Below are positions 10,901 to 22,466 of a stretch of DNA of 64,000 nucleotides, piece by piece. Below the pieces are notes generated by a model. That model did not search any database. It was not told the origin of the DNA and was given only the letters and a program-made list of their open reading frames with translations. A program made the translations under genes and the position numbers. The stretch's first letter is position 1. Each line of letters starts with the position of its first letter. This stretch comes from Gracilariopsis chorda (Eukaryota > Rhodophyta > Florideophyceae > Gracilariales > Gracilariaceae), in assembly GCA_003194525.1 (NCBI GenBank), contig NBIV01000005.1, forward strand, positions 124,001 to 188,000. Direction: 5' to 3'.

Positions 10901-13485
10901 ACATGGGACTTCATCATCCTCCGTAGGGAGTGCTTCCCCACTTGTGGGTAAACGCGACAGGGCGTCGGCTTGGGTGTTCTGCGCGCCCTTTTCATAAATG
11001 ACTTGAAAATAATTTTCCGTTAGGCGGAGTCTCCAGCGCATGCGGCGTCCCGATGGGTCGGAGATATTCATTAACCACCTCAATGAGGAATGATTCGTGT
11101 ACAAGGTGAAGTGAATTCCCATAAGGTAGGGGCGCAGAGTGTTCATCGCCCATACGACGGCGAGGCACTCTTTCTCCGATACGGAGTAGTTCCGCTCATG
11201 AACATTGAGCGAGCGCGACCAATAACCAATTGGGTGTCGTTGCCCCTCGGGGGTGGTTTGAAAAAGAGCGCACCCGACTTGGTAGTCTCTCGAGTCCGTA
11301 TCTACGGAGTATGCCAACCCAAGTTTCGGGAGATGTAGGATTGGTGCTGATGTGACAGCCTCCTTCAAGGAGTTAAAGGCTTCCGATTGCTCGAGCGTAA
11401 ATGTTCCCAGTTTTGGGGGTTCCCCTTTCGCAACAACGCGTTCAGGGGCGCCGCAGTATCCGAAAAGTTCGGGATAAACCGTTGATAGACGTTGACCAGC
11501 CCCAAAAAGGAGCGCAGTTCCGTTTGAGTACGGTGCTATTTCGCCTCAACGAGGGATTTGACTCGAGCTTTCTCGATCGCTAACCGTCCAGGACGGATAA
11601 TGTGACCCAGATACTTCACAGTATCTGTGAAAAACTCGCATTTCCTCAACTTCAGGGTAATTCCCGCATCGCGGAGTACGGTCAGCACGTCTCGGACGTG
11701 AGTGAGATGGTCGTCCAACGAGTTGGAGAAGATGATAATATCATCAAGGTAGACCAGACAACTCCGCCACTTAAAGCGGTTGTATAGCATATTTACTGCA
11801 CGCTGAAAGGTGGCCGGGGCGTTGGTTAATCCAAATGGCATCCGCTTGAAGCGGTACGTTCCTGCATGGCAGGTGAATGCGGTTTTGTCGCGATCCTCTT
11901 GTCTGACAGGTACTTGCCAATATCCCCAATTTGCATCGAGAGCCGTGAACACGGTAGCGTCTCCGAGGGAGTCAATACACTCGTCCATACGAGGGATAGG
12001 GTACGTGTCCCTAACAGTCACGGCATTGAGCCGGCGGTAGTCGACACAGAACCTTCAGGTTCCGTCGGCCTTCAAAGCCAGTAGAACTGGGGATGCCCAG
12101 GGTGATTGAGCGGGCTGAATCACACCTGCGCGGAGCATCTTGTCCACTTAGGACTGCTCCTCTTCCCGAGCTTTCGGACCTGCCCTGTAAAGGGGTTGTG
12201 CAACCGGTCCCGCACCGAGGATTAAATCGATCCGGTGTTCCCTTGCATTAATCTCGCCAAGCGAGCCATCCCACATTGTGGTGAATTCCCGTAACATTGT
12301 ACGGAGTTTGTCGCGGTGCGACTCTGGCACGTGGCTGAAGTCGAGCGCTTCAAGTGCATTTTTCGGATCAATCCGGTCGTTGCTCGATGGAGCATGGTCC
12401 TATGGAACAGGTGTGGTTCGCAATTCCGAGTTACTCGGTATGTTCGACGCTGAAGTCGCAGTTTCCTCCCTCTCCTTAGACTTGGCGTCTTCGGACGGCG
12501 GGGCAAATTCCTCAGAAGAGGTGGTAACTCCGAGTACATCGGCGGCTGTCATCTTTGTTGGCAGCATTCCCATAGGATGGGGGGTTACAATCCCAATTAC
12601 TTGGTGTTTTACCAGATACTGGGGGTGTTTGCCAAGGTTGGCAACCAATATCCGGAAAGGAACATCCGGGGAAATGGAAACCATTCCATTAGCCAGCGCC
12701 AGCTGAGATTTCTCGTACAACGAGGCGAGGGGTTGTATAACCCGAAGACCGTGTTGACTGGGATTTACCTGCACCCAGACTTGGGACTCAGGTGGTTTAG
12801 AAACCGAGGCAGCGACACGGAGCTTGGTGTACTCGCGGGACGCGGGCGGTGGTTCCTGCGCAGCAGGGAGCGGGACTTGTTTCCGAGAGGACTGCTTTAG
12901 CGGGCGGCGAACAATCGGAACCGACGATTCGTCGTCAAGTTCTACACGCCTGAGGCGGGGCCTGATTACGTCGACAAATCTGTCGCAGTAATCACATCCC
13001 AGTGTGACTGGTGCGGCCTATGAACGGCAAACGATGAAGTCCAACTTCACCACGGAGGTACCAAGTCTCACGACGAGGTCCACTGTGCCCACCGTTTGTA
13101 ACGGATTGTTTTTTCGCATCCGAAATGTCGGGGACCGCGTCAGAGCGGATACAAGACCGCACAAGCGGGGGTAACAATGATTCCAGAACAAAGTTGGGGC
13201 CTGCACCTGTATCCAGGACGGTGAGAAACCTCACCATAAACTGGGAATCAAGGTCAAGGTCGGCATAGACCTTATAGTTGCGCTTGGCCAAGACCAAGAC
13301 TCTACCGGGAATCCGGGGATTTTTACTCCGTATCCACGGGCGACGCAATACACCGAGGTGCGCAGAGTCCGCGTCAGTGGTGTCTTCCCTCGAGAGGACT
13401 TTCACCGGGGAGCGAGGCTAGGACGCCTCGGGCGCCAACAGCCTCTTGTATGAGGACGCCCCTCCCAAAGCGGAGACTCCCTCAG
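7938..13485 (-). pseudogene. Gypsy-1 pol (protease, RT, RNase H, integrase, linker, chromodomain), fossil
   Basis: Read on the - strand. The protease motif LDTGAGPNF lies near 13205. The RT carries YLDD near 11745 in a context identical to gypsy-2. RNase H and then the integrase zinc region (HYAPMGGHPGG ... CYATV) lie near 10460-10600. The DDE core carries AIDILGP, LSDNGKQF and CNGQVERFNR at about 9960-10380. Downstream is an unusually long Ser/Pro/Arg-rich linker (about 8160-9500), then a chromodomain. Pol opens in the -1 frame relative to gag, as is usual for the family. The region carries several breaks and is treated as a fossil. Confidence 0.9.
8004..8160 (-). other. Chromodomain at the C-terminus of gypsy-1 pol
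   Basis: The - strand reads EREFVIDRLFGHN followed by YRVRWYGYDHSGDTWEPIEH, the typical chromodomain beta-strand and C-terminal helix with its aromatic cage residues. In chromoviruses this module follows integrase and is thought to guide insertion towards particular chromatin. The same module is found at 28618-28760 (+) next to another aORF. Confidence 0.9.
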
Positions 13486-15660
13486 TTAGTTTTCCGCCTT
13501 CGGCGGGGGGTTGGGTTCTTGGACAATGAGTGCTTCATCCCGTTGACGGGGGTTTCTATCCGCATAAGCGGGGGTTGCAACGGATGGTTGCGTGATCTCC
13601 CGAATCGGGGTGTATGAAGCTTGCCGTGCACGCGGGGTCTGTGGTAAGGCATGGGAAAAGTCCGTTTTAGCACGGAGGTAGGAAGCCGTCGGCACGGAAC
13701 ATTTCTCCTCTGGAGTGAGGGCCTCGTAGTTTGCCACCACCTTGCCCATATAATTCAGTGAGCAGATACACTGAGGCGAGGTATGGCCATGGGCATAACA
13801 AAGGTGGCAAATGAGAGCCAACACCGCGACACGCGGATTATTATTCCGAGTATCGGAGAAGCGAACCGCAGGGCGGGTGTCAGTCCATCCAGGCAGTTGA
13901 TAACGGGATTGACCGTTTGAAAACGGGAGTCGTCGGGGTTGGCCCCGACTGTTACCACCGTACAAAACGGGGTCTTCCGTTCCCGTATCACGGGTCATCT
14001 CCGTCGTTGACGGCAAATCACTGGTGGGTATCGACACACCATCCCCCTGCACTAAATGCACGGTATCAAATCCCTGTCCAGGGTTCCCATCCGCAGTGAG
14101 CGGGAGTGAGGAAGCTTCACTTTCCAGCAACAACGCCTTGGCGGATTTAGACCGATTGTTCGGAGTTCTTGCACGAAGTGCATCCCCTTCCGCTCGAGCG
14201 TGTTGGACCAGCTCGAGATAGGTGATCCTCCGCTTGTCCTCGCGATAACGGGTAACTAAACTCCGGATTGCCGGGTCAAGACCATCGATGAACATGGTAC
14301 TGCGCTCCCCAGCGGGGTATACGTTACCTTATCTGTGGAAAGCCTTGTTAAGGCGCACCGAGTAATCGGTCTCGGTCTCTCCAGCACGCTGGCGTGTATC
14401 TCGGAAAGCGAGGATAGCCTGCTGAATAGCGGTTTTTTGTGGCGTAGGAGCGCAGACGATACTGCACAGCCTCCGACCAACAAGTAACCCCTCCCTCTGA
14501 GGCACGAGAAGATCCTCTGACAGAGTTGTATTGGTCCTCCGCCACTCCCCGTAAGAAATACGGTAAAGCCAAATAGGCTTGTCCCTCATTCATATCGAGG
14601 ATATCGGCCTCCGCTACAAAGCGGGATAGGAAATCCAGTACTAGGACCGGGTCCTCTCCAGTAAAATACTGGTTGCGGAGCGAGAGCTGCATTCGCTTAA
14701 TGCATTCTTGCACCTTTCCCGTACCACGGGGCGTACGTCCACGTGACGAATCTTCGAGCCGGTAGTACCGGTATGATAAAAGCTTCCGGTAGTCCGGGTT
14801 TGTCGGTTTCAATTCCCGGAGACCGGGGTGTCTTCTCCCATTCTGGCGGGTTCGGATCACACCTTTAGTGGCCGCTGACCGCTTCGAGCGGGAGGAGTAG
14901 CCTCCCTTCTCGTCTTCCGAGTCGGAGTCCGAGAAGCTCGAGCTAACCGAATGGTTTCGGGATGAGTCCGAAGATGTCGAAGAATCGGAGTCCGAATATT
15001 TTCGGTGGCGTTTCCGTCGATGACGGCGTTTCTTCTTCCCAGCAAGCTGGTCGTTGTGCGATGCCTCGCTTACTGGATCATCCGGGGATGGTTTGTCCAT
15101 GAGGACGAACTGCTCCAGCGTCTCCAGGCGGGCACCAATCCGATCAAATCGGGCTTCAACTCCTTCGATGAAGGTGGCGGGTTGTCCCAAACTCTCCAAC
15201 ATGGAGTTGACGTCAGACCGTAAAATACGGAGTTCCTCGGCAACCTCCTTTACGGGGGTTGCTAAGACCACCTCTTGGAGGGATTTTAGTTCCCCTACAA
15301 TGGTGTCATAGCCGGTCCACAGAGCGCGGACCTGGGATTCCAGGGAAGACCCCTGGGAGGTGTTATCGCTCGTTCCACAAGGGCTTGAAGCCGCGACAGC
15401 GGGAGCAGGCCGGGTGCCTGGGGCACTGCGGCAAGAGCCGAAGTCGATGCTTCATTCCCCTGTGGGGGTGTTAAAGAGGGCAAAAGGAGGTTTCGGGGTT
15501 CCCGGTCGGGGGTATCATTCCGCGATGAAGCGGCGCCAGCACGGCTGGAACTTGTCCGTATACGGATACGGGGTACGAACCAAACTTCGGAAGTGTCCGC
15601 GTTGTCGCGGGAGCGACTACGCGTCACCACTGGCTCCTCATTGGAGGGATTTCTCGACAT
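13486..15660 (-). pseudogene. Gypsy-1 gag, fossil
   Basis: It starts at the ATG at 15660 with MSRNPSNEEPVVTRSRSR, aligning with the gag start of gypsy-2 at 57994 (MSRRPSSAEPVVTRSPS). A Ser/Asp-rich segment precedes the conserved capsid-like region (RYYRLEDSSRGRTPRGTGK). Near the C-terminus is a CX2CX4HX4C zinc knuckle (CHLCYAHGHTSPQC). The tail is rich in Pro and Arg. It carries a small number of breaks. Confidence 0.9.
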
Positions 15661-15740
15661 GAGAAAATACCGTTACGAAGGGAAACGATCACGGAACTTC
15701 CGCTGAATGAAAACAAACCTCGTAAGAGGGAAAACAAAAA

Positions 15741-15762
15741 CCGATTCTAGGTCGGGAGACCA
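15741..15762 (-). other. Gypsy-1 primer-binding site
   Basis: On the - strand, three bases after the 5' LTR end, the sequence reads TGGTCTCCCGACCTAGAAT. It begins with the complement of a tRNA CCA end and continues as the complement of an acceptor arm plus T-arm. The same site occurs in gypsy-2 at 57882-57903 and, decayed, in gypsy-3 at 51669-51690. I cannot name the tRNA. Confidence 0.85.
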
Positions 15763-15765
15763 CTT

Positions 15766-16591
15766 TGTGGTGCAATGCCCCAAAGGGGAAAAACACCGAA
15801 AGACGTTCGGGATCTTCCTCTCACGAGGTGAACCCAGTTGGGTAGAGTCCTCCCAGGGGTGTCACGGCGAAGCCGGTTTGTACGACCAGGGACACCTGTC
15901 GCGACTTGCGCAGGGAGGTGAAGGCGAAGAATCGGTATCCGCGTGAGCGGAGTGTGATCCTCAGTAGGGGTATGTTTCCACGTAAGTGGGGGTGTGTGGA
16001 CGGATGCGCACACAGGAGGGGCCGCGGGTAGCGGGATGTACTACCCTGAAAGGGGGAAAGGAAGGGCGAAGAGGAGGAAGAGAGAACGAAGTGATTCACG
16101 AGAGCGACGGGGGCGAACGGCAATGCCCGTAACAATATCCCTATACAGGGCGAAACACCAATGCAATTGGAATAATATGACTCCCAGTGATGGGTCCCTT
16201 TAGATGTGCAAGGGGGTTAGATGTCCCGTGGTTCACGGCGTTTCCCTCCAAGGAGGAGTAGAGCACGCGTGCAAGCGGTAACAACTAGAGCCAATTCCCC
16301 AGGATGGGGTCCCTTGTTGGGGAAGGTTTACTGGTGCGACGGCAGTGCGCCGTCGCACTAAGTACTAGCTTCCCAGAAATGGGTGTGAAAATAATAAAGG
16401 AAATCAACTAAAATACTCCACATTTCGTGGCAACATCCACTACTGTCGCCAACCGCCAATTGACCCAAAACCTTGTCCCACGTGTCCATACCCACCATTG
16501 TGGGGCGTAGTTCATATACACACTACACAACCGATAATATCGGGAAAACAATCAAGTACCAGGAATCCCTCCCTGCAGGCGTTGCACTTCA
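15766..16591 (-). repeat. Gypsy-1 5' LTR (826 bp)
   Basis: A direct repeat of 5028-5853, same length, about 4% different by eye. The inner edge is set by homology with the duplication-defined outer edge of the other LTR (CCACA end), leaving a 3-base spacer before the primer-binding site. Confidence 0.95.
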
Positions 16592-16596
16592 TGACG
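16592..16596. repeat. Gypsy-1 target-site duplication, right copy (tgacg)
   Basis: Identical to 5023-5027 and directly abutting the LTR end at 16591. Confidence 0.9.
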
Positions 16597-17369
16597 CAGG
16601 CACCAACTGGCACCCAGGCGAAATGGGCGGGCGCTGTCTCAAGTCCCTACAGGTCGGGAGAATAGTAGCGATGGCTTGGAGGCCTTTAAAGTCTTACTGG
16701 TTGAATATGGCGGCAAAGAGACGGTGAAGGTGCTTGCTTTTACTCTTCGGAGATCGGCGGCACTCGAGCCAACCTATATAGCTGGCGGGGCACTCTGACC
16801 TCCGGATACTATCCTAACAAAATACAGAAAATTAGCTACATAATAAAACCTATGGCCACAGTGCCTTGGCATTTGCACTGTCTTCTCATATCTCCTGCAT
16901 AGACTTCCAGCTTGGTTACGTGGAATTTTTCGTACAGCAATGTTCTGACCTCTGCCAGCCTAGCCCCATGATTACTTCACCACTGCACCTGCCCAATGGT
17001 CATTCTCCTAGAGAGAACTGAAACTCACACTCGCTCTCTGTGGTGCCAGCAAGGTTGTTTCTTGCTTCGTCGTTTTATATGCAGGTACCAAGCAATACAT
17101 TCAAACGCTGATGCATAAGTGTTTTTTCGTAATTAGATCTCTTTTATCTCTACTATTAGAGATATAAGAGGTTTTAAGTTCAAAACAGTTAACGATTACT
17201 GTTAAATAACGACTGCTCCAACACAAACCTTGTGGGAGAGAACGCTGCTTGCAACAGGAAGATTACCTCAGTTTATTTCAATGTTCTCAAGATATTTCCG
17301 TATAATTTCTATACAATTTCACATGAACAAAATTGTAACCAAATCAAGAATATGAATATGTTATTCTTC
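16597..17369. other. Interval without recognisable gene
   Basis: Host or older-element flank of gypsy-1. Only short ORFs occur; the last 250 bases become AT-rich. No domain, repeat or RNA gene is visible. Confidence 0.45.
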
Positions 17370-18015
17370 TTAGAGAAAAATATCTGTAAAGCATGGAAAG
17401 CTTGTATAGTTGCCTTTCGCAAACGAGCTCGGTCATAATATCTGCTGGTAGACATTCACTTTGTACCTATGGGGTACTCAGAAACCAGTACTTTTCGATT
17501 TCTGTAACATGGTAGAAGTTCAGTGTGATTCGATTATTCTCCCCAGAAGTCCTGGACGTATTCACAACGTAAGTTTCCTTAAAGCGCTCTCTAGAAATAG
17601 AAAATGGTTATATTTCATTAGCTTCATCTTCAAGAATAGTATCAATACGGAGTTGTTAGAACATTTTCCGTAACCAGATTTACCGCTTTCCAAAATGAAA
17701 GATAGCAATGTAATGTATTCAGCTTCTTCGGAAGACAGATATATGATTATTTGCTTCTTCTTAGTTCATAGTATGGGTCCATCTTTCACTGTAAGTAGAA
17801 TGCCAGTGGTATACTTTCTGGTTTCTTGGCATGCAGCCCAATTCGCAGCCGAGAATGTTTCCCTCTGGGTACGACTTCTAGACGGGAACAATAGGGAAAG
17901 GTTTCTGGTACGTTCGAGGTATCCTAAGATGCTTTTTGCGAGTGCGATATGCCTATGACAGAGACTGTATACCTTTCATGCCAGCACCAATGCCCGGATC
18001 ATAATATCAGGGCTC
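17370..18015 (-). mobile_element. Copia-3: Ty1/copia RT-RNase H relic, fossil
   Basis: The - strand matches the end of copia-1 pol: a stretch like RPDIMFAASML, then YLERTRNLSLLF, ACQETRKYTTG (copia-1 has GCRETRKSTTG), SSEEAEYITL (copia-1 SSGEAEYIAL) and an ADIMTE equivalent of ADIFTKP near 17430. Only the C-terminal part of pol remains, no LTR is visible, and it is heavily broken. Confidence 0.75.
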
Positions 18016-18744
18016 AATGCCACTTTGAAGTGTAGTGCCAAACCCTGTAGGGCAAAAGACGGCCCGCTACGGCTGAAAACACATTAAAGGTGTTCAGTCT
18101 TGCCTCCCCTGAATGTGGAAACTCAAACGTAGAACTCTCCAGGTTGATTGCCATGCGCCAGTTGTAGCCCCGGGCAATCAAGCCCTGCTTTACAGATGAA
18201 GAATGTAGCTGGCCTACAACCTTAGGATCCGGGTGGTTCGAACCAACTTGAATCTACACGGATGGAAAATGAACTGACAAAAACGAAACGCACTATGGGG
18301 AACTGACTTGTCACGACGATAAATAATCTGAAGACCTCCTGGCCAGATCTGAGGGCAGGGTTCAGTAGAAATAACCGTACGACAGTTAGACGGGTAGACG
18401 AGTATGTAAACAGAAAGAAAGGAAAGTAATAAATAATATACCGTAGATAACATGGAGTTACTTCTCAGATTGCAAAGGGGATAGGGATGCCAGGATCAAT
18501 GACGGTACTCTCCTAGACCAGAATTGTAGCCGTGCACCAGCGGAAATATACTTAGAACCAAGTCCCTTTCTGGGTTTACTTTGTAGAGGAGTGGCGGCGG
18601 CCGCTTTTTACGTACCATTGCTGAAATTGTTCAGGAATATTTCTACCTACTGCGGCGCAACCGGGTACTGTTATCGGTTGGACCTCTTTCAAGTGTGAGA
18701 AGTCCATCACGTATACGCAGTGTGGGGGGGTTCTCCGGTGAGCA
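18016..18744. other. Interval without recognisable gene
   Basis: No ORF above 80 codons and no recognisable domain. It may be decayed pol of gypsy-4, but I cannot show that. Confidence 0.4.
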
Positions 18745-19366
18745 ACTTGAGGAGTGGTATATTCTGAGTCGGCACAAGACCTTGCCGGGAGTCCTTCTCT
18801 TGAGTCTCCTGTGGGTAGGCTTTACTTAAGTAGGGATACTAGGCGACCTATCGGCTATTGGGATCGACTAAACACGTACTCTAAACTCCTACGACGCTTG
18901 TCAGTTGTACGTCATCGGCTTGCGTCGTGTACTTCTTGTACGTGTTTTCACAACTGTACCCGCGTATGCTTAAGTGGCCTGTGGCCATGGAGCATCCCGC
19001 TAATCGTGCGTGTCACGTTCCACGTGTAAAAATACTCCCCTCTCTGTACAGGTAATTCCTATTCGGGCCGTCTGGCGGACGGAAACCCATATGTCTGCTG
19101 TACATTCGGGCTACCGGTAGCTCACATGCAAAACGCGGCATGATCCCTTCTCCATGGTATTTTGCACCACAACTCCCCCTCCTGAAGTCGCAACACTTCT
19201 TCGCGATGAGGTTGCTTGCAGCTGCGACGCGCATAGGTATCCCAAGGGATCTGGGCAATGTGAATAACATCTCGGCAAGCCAACACGAACTCGCGCTTGT
19301 TTCGCACCGACCTCTTGCATGACATCCAACATCTCTCTCAATGATTGAATACAATTCCTTCCGCCA

Positions 19367-20975
19367 TTGGCCACTTCTCCACCGTCAGTGGCTCCAGTTC
19401 AAGACATCTTCGTGGCTGTGGGTCGAATATACCAAGCGGCCGTCTGGGATTGGCTTCATACGTCTGTTGGTGCAACGTTTACCGCTGGAGGCGAGTGGCC
19501 GTCGTATTGTGCCCTGCGCATAGAGACTCCGGCAATAAATCCCAAGTGGCTCTTTCAGGCTCCCTGTTTCCTCCCCGATACTGTACAGGACCCTCCGCTT
19601 ATCGATTCGTATGCGGTTGATGGGATTCTCCCCAGCAGGATGCAGGTCAGCGTTGTTTGATCGTGGGATTGCCTGGCGCATGTCGCGCCTCTTTGAGCAC
19701 TATTTTCGTGGGCTCTGAACGAATCAGAAGATCGCGCCCGAAGTCAAATAGCACGGCTCGGGTTCCACTGACATCATCGATTGGCAAACAAAGTGCCAGT
19801 CCCACAACACTACGGCTTCGACGTTGCGTATTAGCGTAATCACAGAGAAGTTTCTTATGGAGACATTATATACGAGATATTCCCAGAGCTGTACCAATAT
19901 GCCGAGAGCGTGCGGTCTTAGCAGGAACTGGTGTTGTGGACCCGGCAGAATCTGCGGGCGGATTTCCGCTATCTTTCGAAAAGATCGTGTCATGAGTTCT
20001 TAGAGATGATCCGCTTTGCACGGACGCCGCGTCCCCGTCGAGGTCTCCTGTTTCCCTACCAGCACATCGATATCAAGCGCTTTGCCTCGTGGGCGTCTTA
20101 CCGATACGTTCCACTACCAGCGTCTTGGCCTGCGGTCGAGGTTCCTCGTGGTTGTAACGCTGAGCTACCTCCCTGTCTCACTTACGTGCATTCAAGATTT
20201 CTCAGAAACCTGCGAAGCAGTTTCTGGAGTCTCCTTGCAACGGAGTGGACAGTCCGTGTCGCCTCTTTCCTTCTGTGGGAGGTATACGACAAATAACAGG
20301 TATGGTTCATCCCAGAGTTGCTCCGCCAATCCATTCGCTTCCTGGACTTATCCGAGGTGCTCCGCTCCAGACGCAATACGCACGAGACCACCGGCTTGTG
20401 AAATAATCGACAAGGTTCACTCGGATAGTATATCAGCTACTCAAGTGTCGCAAGGAATCCGCCGTCCGTTGAATAGGTCTACTGGTCGGAACGTCGCGGC
20501 GGGAGATTTCGTATACTTCGACCGGTTAGAATGGGAGTTCATCTCCGCAAACGAAGCGTCTGAGCGACGCCAGGCATAGAATGTGATTTCAGACAACCAT
20601 CCGAGGGGTTTCGTGTTCGTCGAGGAGGAGGAGTCCTAGGAAGCCGCTGAAGCGGGCGAACCGATGATAGACAGCGACGGCGGTGTTGATGAAATAGATA
20701 TTATCGATAAAGACGGGTGCCGGTGGCTTCTCCAAGGGCGATGCTTTGCAGGCAGTAGCTTCGGCTCCAATTTCATCGGCTGCTGCGGATAGTAGCAACG
20801 ACCCGCGGATCACGATAGTCCGCTAATTCCCTGCCAGGATTGGTGTGCCTTTGTCGTCTACAGTGACCACCTTTGCACAGTTACAGGAGCTTGCCTGCGC
20901 GTATCTGCAAGGAGCTAGTGGTAGCAGCGGCGACGGTTACTTCTCCGGAATGGAAGGATACCATCCTCGTGTGGG
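19367..20975 (+). pseudogene. aORF copy 2, on the same strand as the surrounding pol (fossil)
   Basis: The + strand reading is homologous to aORF copy 1 along most of its length: WPSYCALRIETP (copy 1 WPTYNTLVGLNP), an SWDW-type segment near 19665, RADFRYLSKRS (copy 1 RAEFRYLSRQY), LLFPYQHIDIKRF (FIPYQNVEIERI), SSFWSLLATEW (SGFWSIVVREW), VYDK (AYDQ) and GDFVYF (GDFIYF). It ends near 20975 and the RNase H end of gypsy-4 starts within about 10 bases. The aORF is normally antisense to pol; here both are on the + strand, so this block comes from a rearranged or inverted element, or moved on its own. It is heavily broken. Confidence 0.75.
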
Positions 20976-20984
20976 GTGATAAGT

Positions 20985-21815
20985 TGTTGTAGTCCGAGGT
21001 CTTCTATGGCTGCTCTCACTTGCAGAACCATTAGGCAGCTTGATGCGGTGGGATCTCCGGCTATCCAAGTTCGACTACGAATTGCAGTACCAAAAGGGTA
21101 ACATGAGCACTCAGGCGGATGCCTCTCTTTCGTTAGCGATCCCCAGGAGAGGCAGCCCCAGTCGATGACGTGCACATACCATGCGTCCTAGTGGAAGCTA
21201 TGGAGGACAGCACCAACGCTGTCTTGAACGATCAACTTGACGATATACTGGCCGCCCAAGGCACGGGCAAACCGTCGGGTTCATTGATACCAGTCAGGCC
21301 AGAGGAAATGGTCCGTTAATGTTATTCCGACTCCTCCTGCACGGATGTAAGTGCCCGTATCAACGGGGGTGCCCAAATTCTATTCACAGTAAACGGGCAC
21401 GGGTATATCGTCCAGATAGTTGGACCTCGTCCACAAATTGTGCTGCAGCACTCCTTACAAATTTGAGTTTTGCACCTTGCACACTACGCGAAACTCGCCG
21501 CTAATCCTAGCGAAAGGAAGGTATACTGCACCTTCAGAAAGGACTATTACTGGCACGCAATGGCCTTTGACGCATACGCAACGGTGCGCACTTGCTTGCC
21601 CTGCACGAAAAACTATATGAAGCTGTGGATGAATTCGAAGAAACTGATGCTATTTCCAGCTCGTGCTACGCTCGAGGTTTTCGCTATTGACGTACTAGAC
21701 GAATTCATCCAAACACCATGGGGTGACAACTATTTATTGGTACTCACCGATGGATTCTGTAAAATAACTCAGACGGTCCCTGTAAAGAGAATCGATGCCA
21801 CAACGGCGCCCTAGG
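20985..21815 (+). pseudogene. Gypsy-4 pol segment: RNase H end and integrase start (fossil)
   Basis: RNase H end: SLMRWDLRLSKFDYELQYQK then QADA, matching gypsy-2 (RLMRWRLRLAEFDFEVIYKK then QADA). Integrase zinc region: HLAHYAKLAANP ... CLPCTKNYMKL. Core start: PARATLEVFAIDVLD and LLVLTDGFCKITQTVPVKRI, aligning with the first catalytic Asp region. Similarity stops near 21815, before the second catalytic Asp. Broken. Confidence 0.8.
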
Positions 21816-22039
21816 CCTTTACCAGAAGCTTGGTGGGAGCCGATTACATGGCCACGAATCGACATGGAGTCACACGCCACCAATGCCATCGCCACGTCAC
21901 ACGGAACGCACCTTTATTCGGGAGGCCATGGCGCACGTGACACGCAAGTGTCAACCCATGAACTCTCATTGGCTGACAAGGCACCACACGTTGGCATCAG
22001 AACATTGTCGCGCCAAAATATGGCAGATGCTGATCATCC
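21816..22039. other. Gap between gypsy-4 integrase and copia-1
   Basis: No clear protein similarity. It should be decayed gypsy-4, since the copia-1 duplication shows that both flanks were once joined. Confidence 0.4.
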
Positions 22040-22044
22040 CAAAC
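22040..22044. repeat. Copia-1 target-site duplication, left copy (caaac)
   Basis: Identical to 28195-28199 on the other side of the element. Confidence 0.92.
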
Positions 22045-22200
22045 TGTAGCTGTTTCTAGCTTTGTGTCTTCTCCACTTTCTCCCCCCTCCCATCATGCTG
22101 GTGAAGGCAGATCAGCGAGGTCATTTATTTGGTGCCTCCAGTCGGGACGAGTGGACTGTAAACCACGTCCCAACTGGTGGCCAGCGTGTCTCCATTCACA
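22045..22200 (-). repeat. Copia-1 3' LTR (156 bp)
   Basis: A direct repeat of 28039-28194 with TG...CA ends (on the - strand TGTGAATGG ... AGCTACA). A purine-rich run lies just inside it (- strand GCGAGGGACGG). Confidence 0.95.
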
Positions 22201-22466
22201 CCGTCCCTCGCAAGCAAGTCATTCGGCGCAGATTGCGACTAATCTACTCTATTATTATGAAGCATAGTAACCACCATTAAAAACCTGTACCACAGCAAAA
22301 CCTTATAGGAAAAATCCGCAGTCTAGGAAAAGGTATGATACTCTTACTACATCCAGTACTAATCACCATTAAATATAAGAATCTACTTTCAAAACAAAAC
22401 TTGGTAGTATAGAAGCAAGGTTAGTTAGAAATCAACATATTCAGATAATACTTACAAGTAGCAATA

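Larger units (their letters stand above)
5028..16591 (-). mobile_element. Gypsy-1: Ty3/gypsy (chromovirus-like) LTR retrotransposon, fossil
   Basis: An 11.56-kb element on the - strand with 826-bp LTRs (5028-5853 and 15766-16591). It is flanked by the perfect 5-bp duplication tgacg (5023-5027 and 16592-16596). Internal order on the - strand is primer-binding site, gag with a zinc knuckle, protease, reverse transcriptase, RNase H, integrase, a long low-complexity linker and a C-terminal chromodomain; this is the Ty3/gypsy order. A separate + strand reading frame (aORF) fills the space between pol and the 3' LTR. The two LTRs differ at about 4% of positions by eye, so the insertion is not recent. 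Gag-pol is broken, with roughly ten breaks; boundaries and parts are otherwise complete. Confidence 0.95.

Noticed and set aside
9566-11338. Several + strand ORFs of 80-117 codons.
   Set aside because: They are the reverse strand of gypsy-1 pol and, unlike the aORF, have no diverged relative conserving that frame.
14329-15311. Regularly spaced short palindromes resembling a CRISPR or other repeat array.
   Set aside because: The units differ in sequence, spacing is irregular and they lie within gag codons; no repeat-spacer pattern.
17695-17958. A + strand ORF similar to one at 22738-23148.
   Set aside because: Both are the reverse strand of copia RT-RNase H; the real reading is on the - strand.
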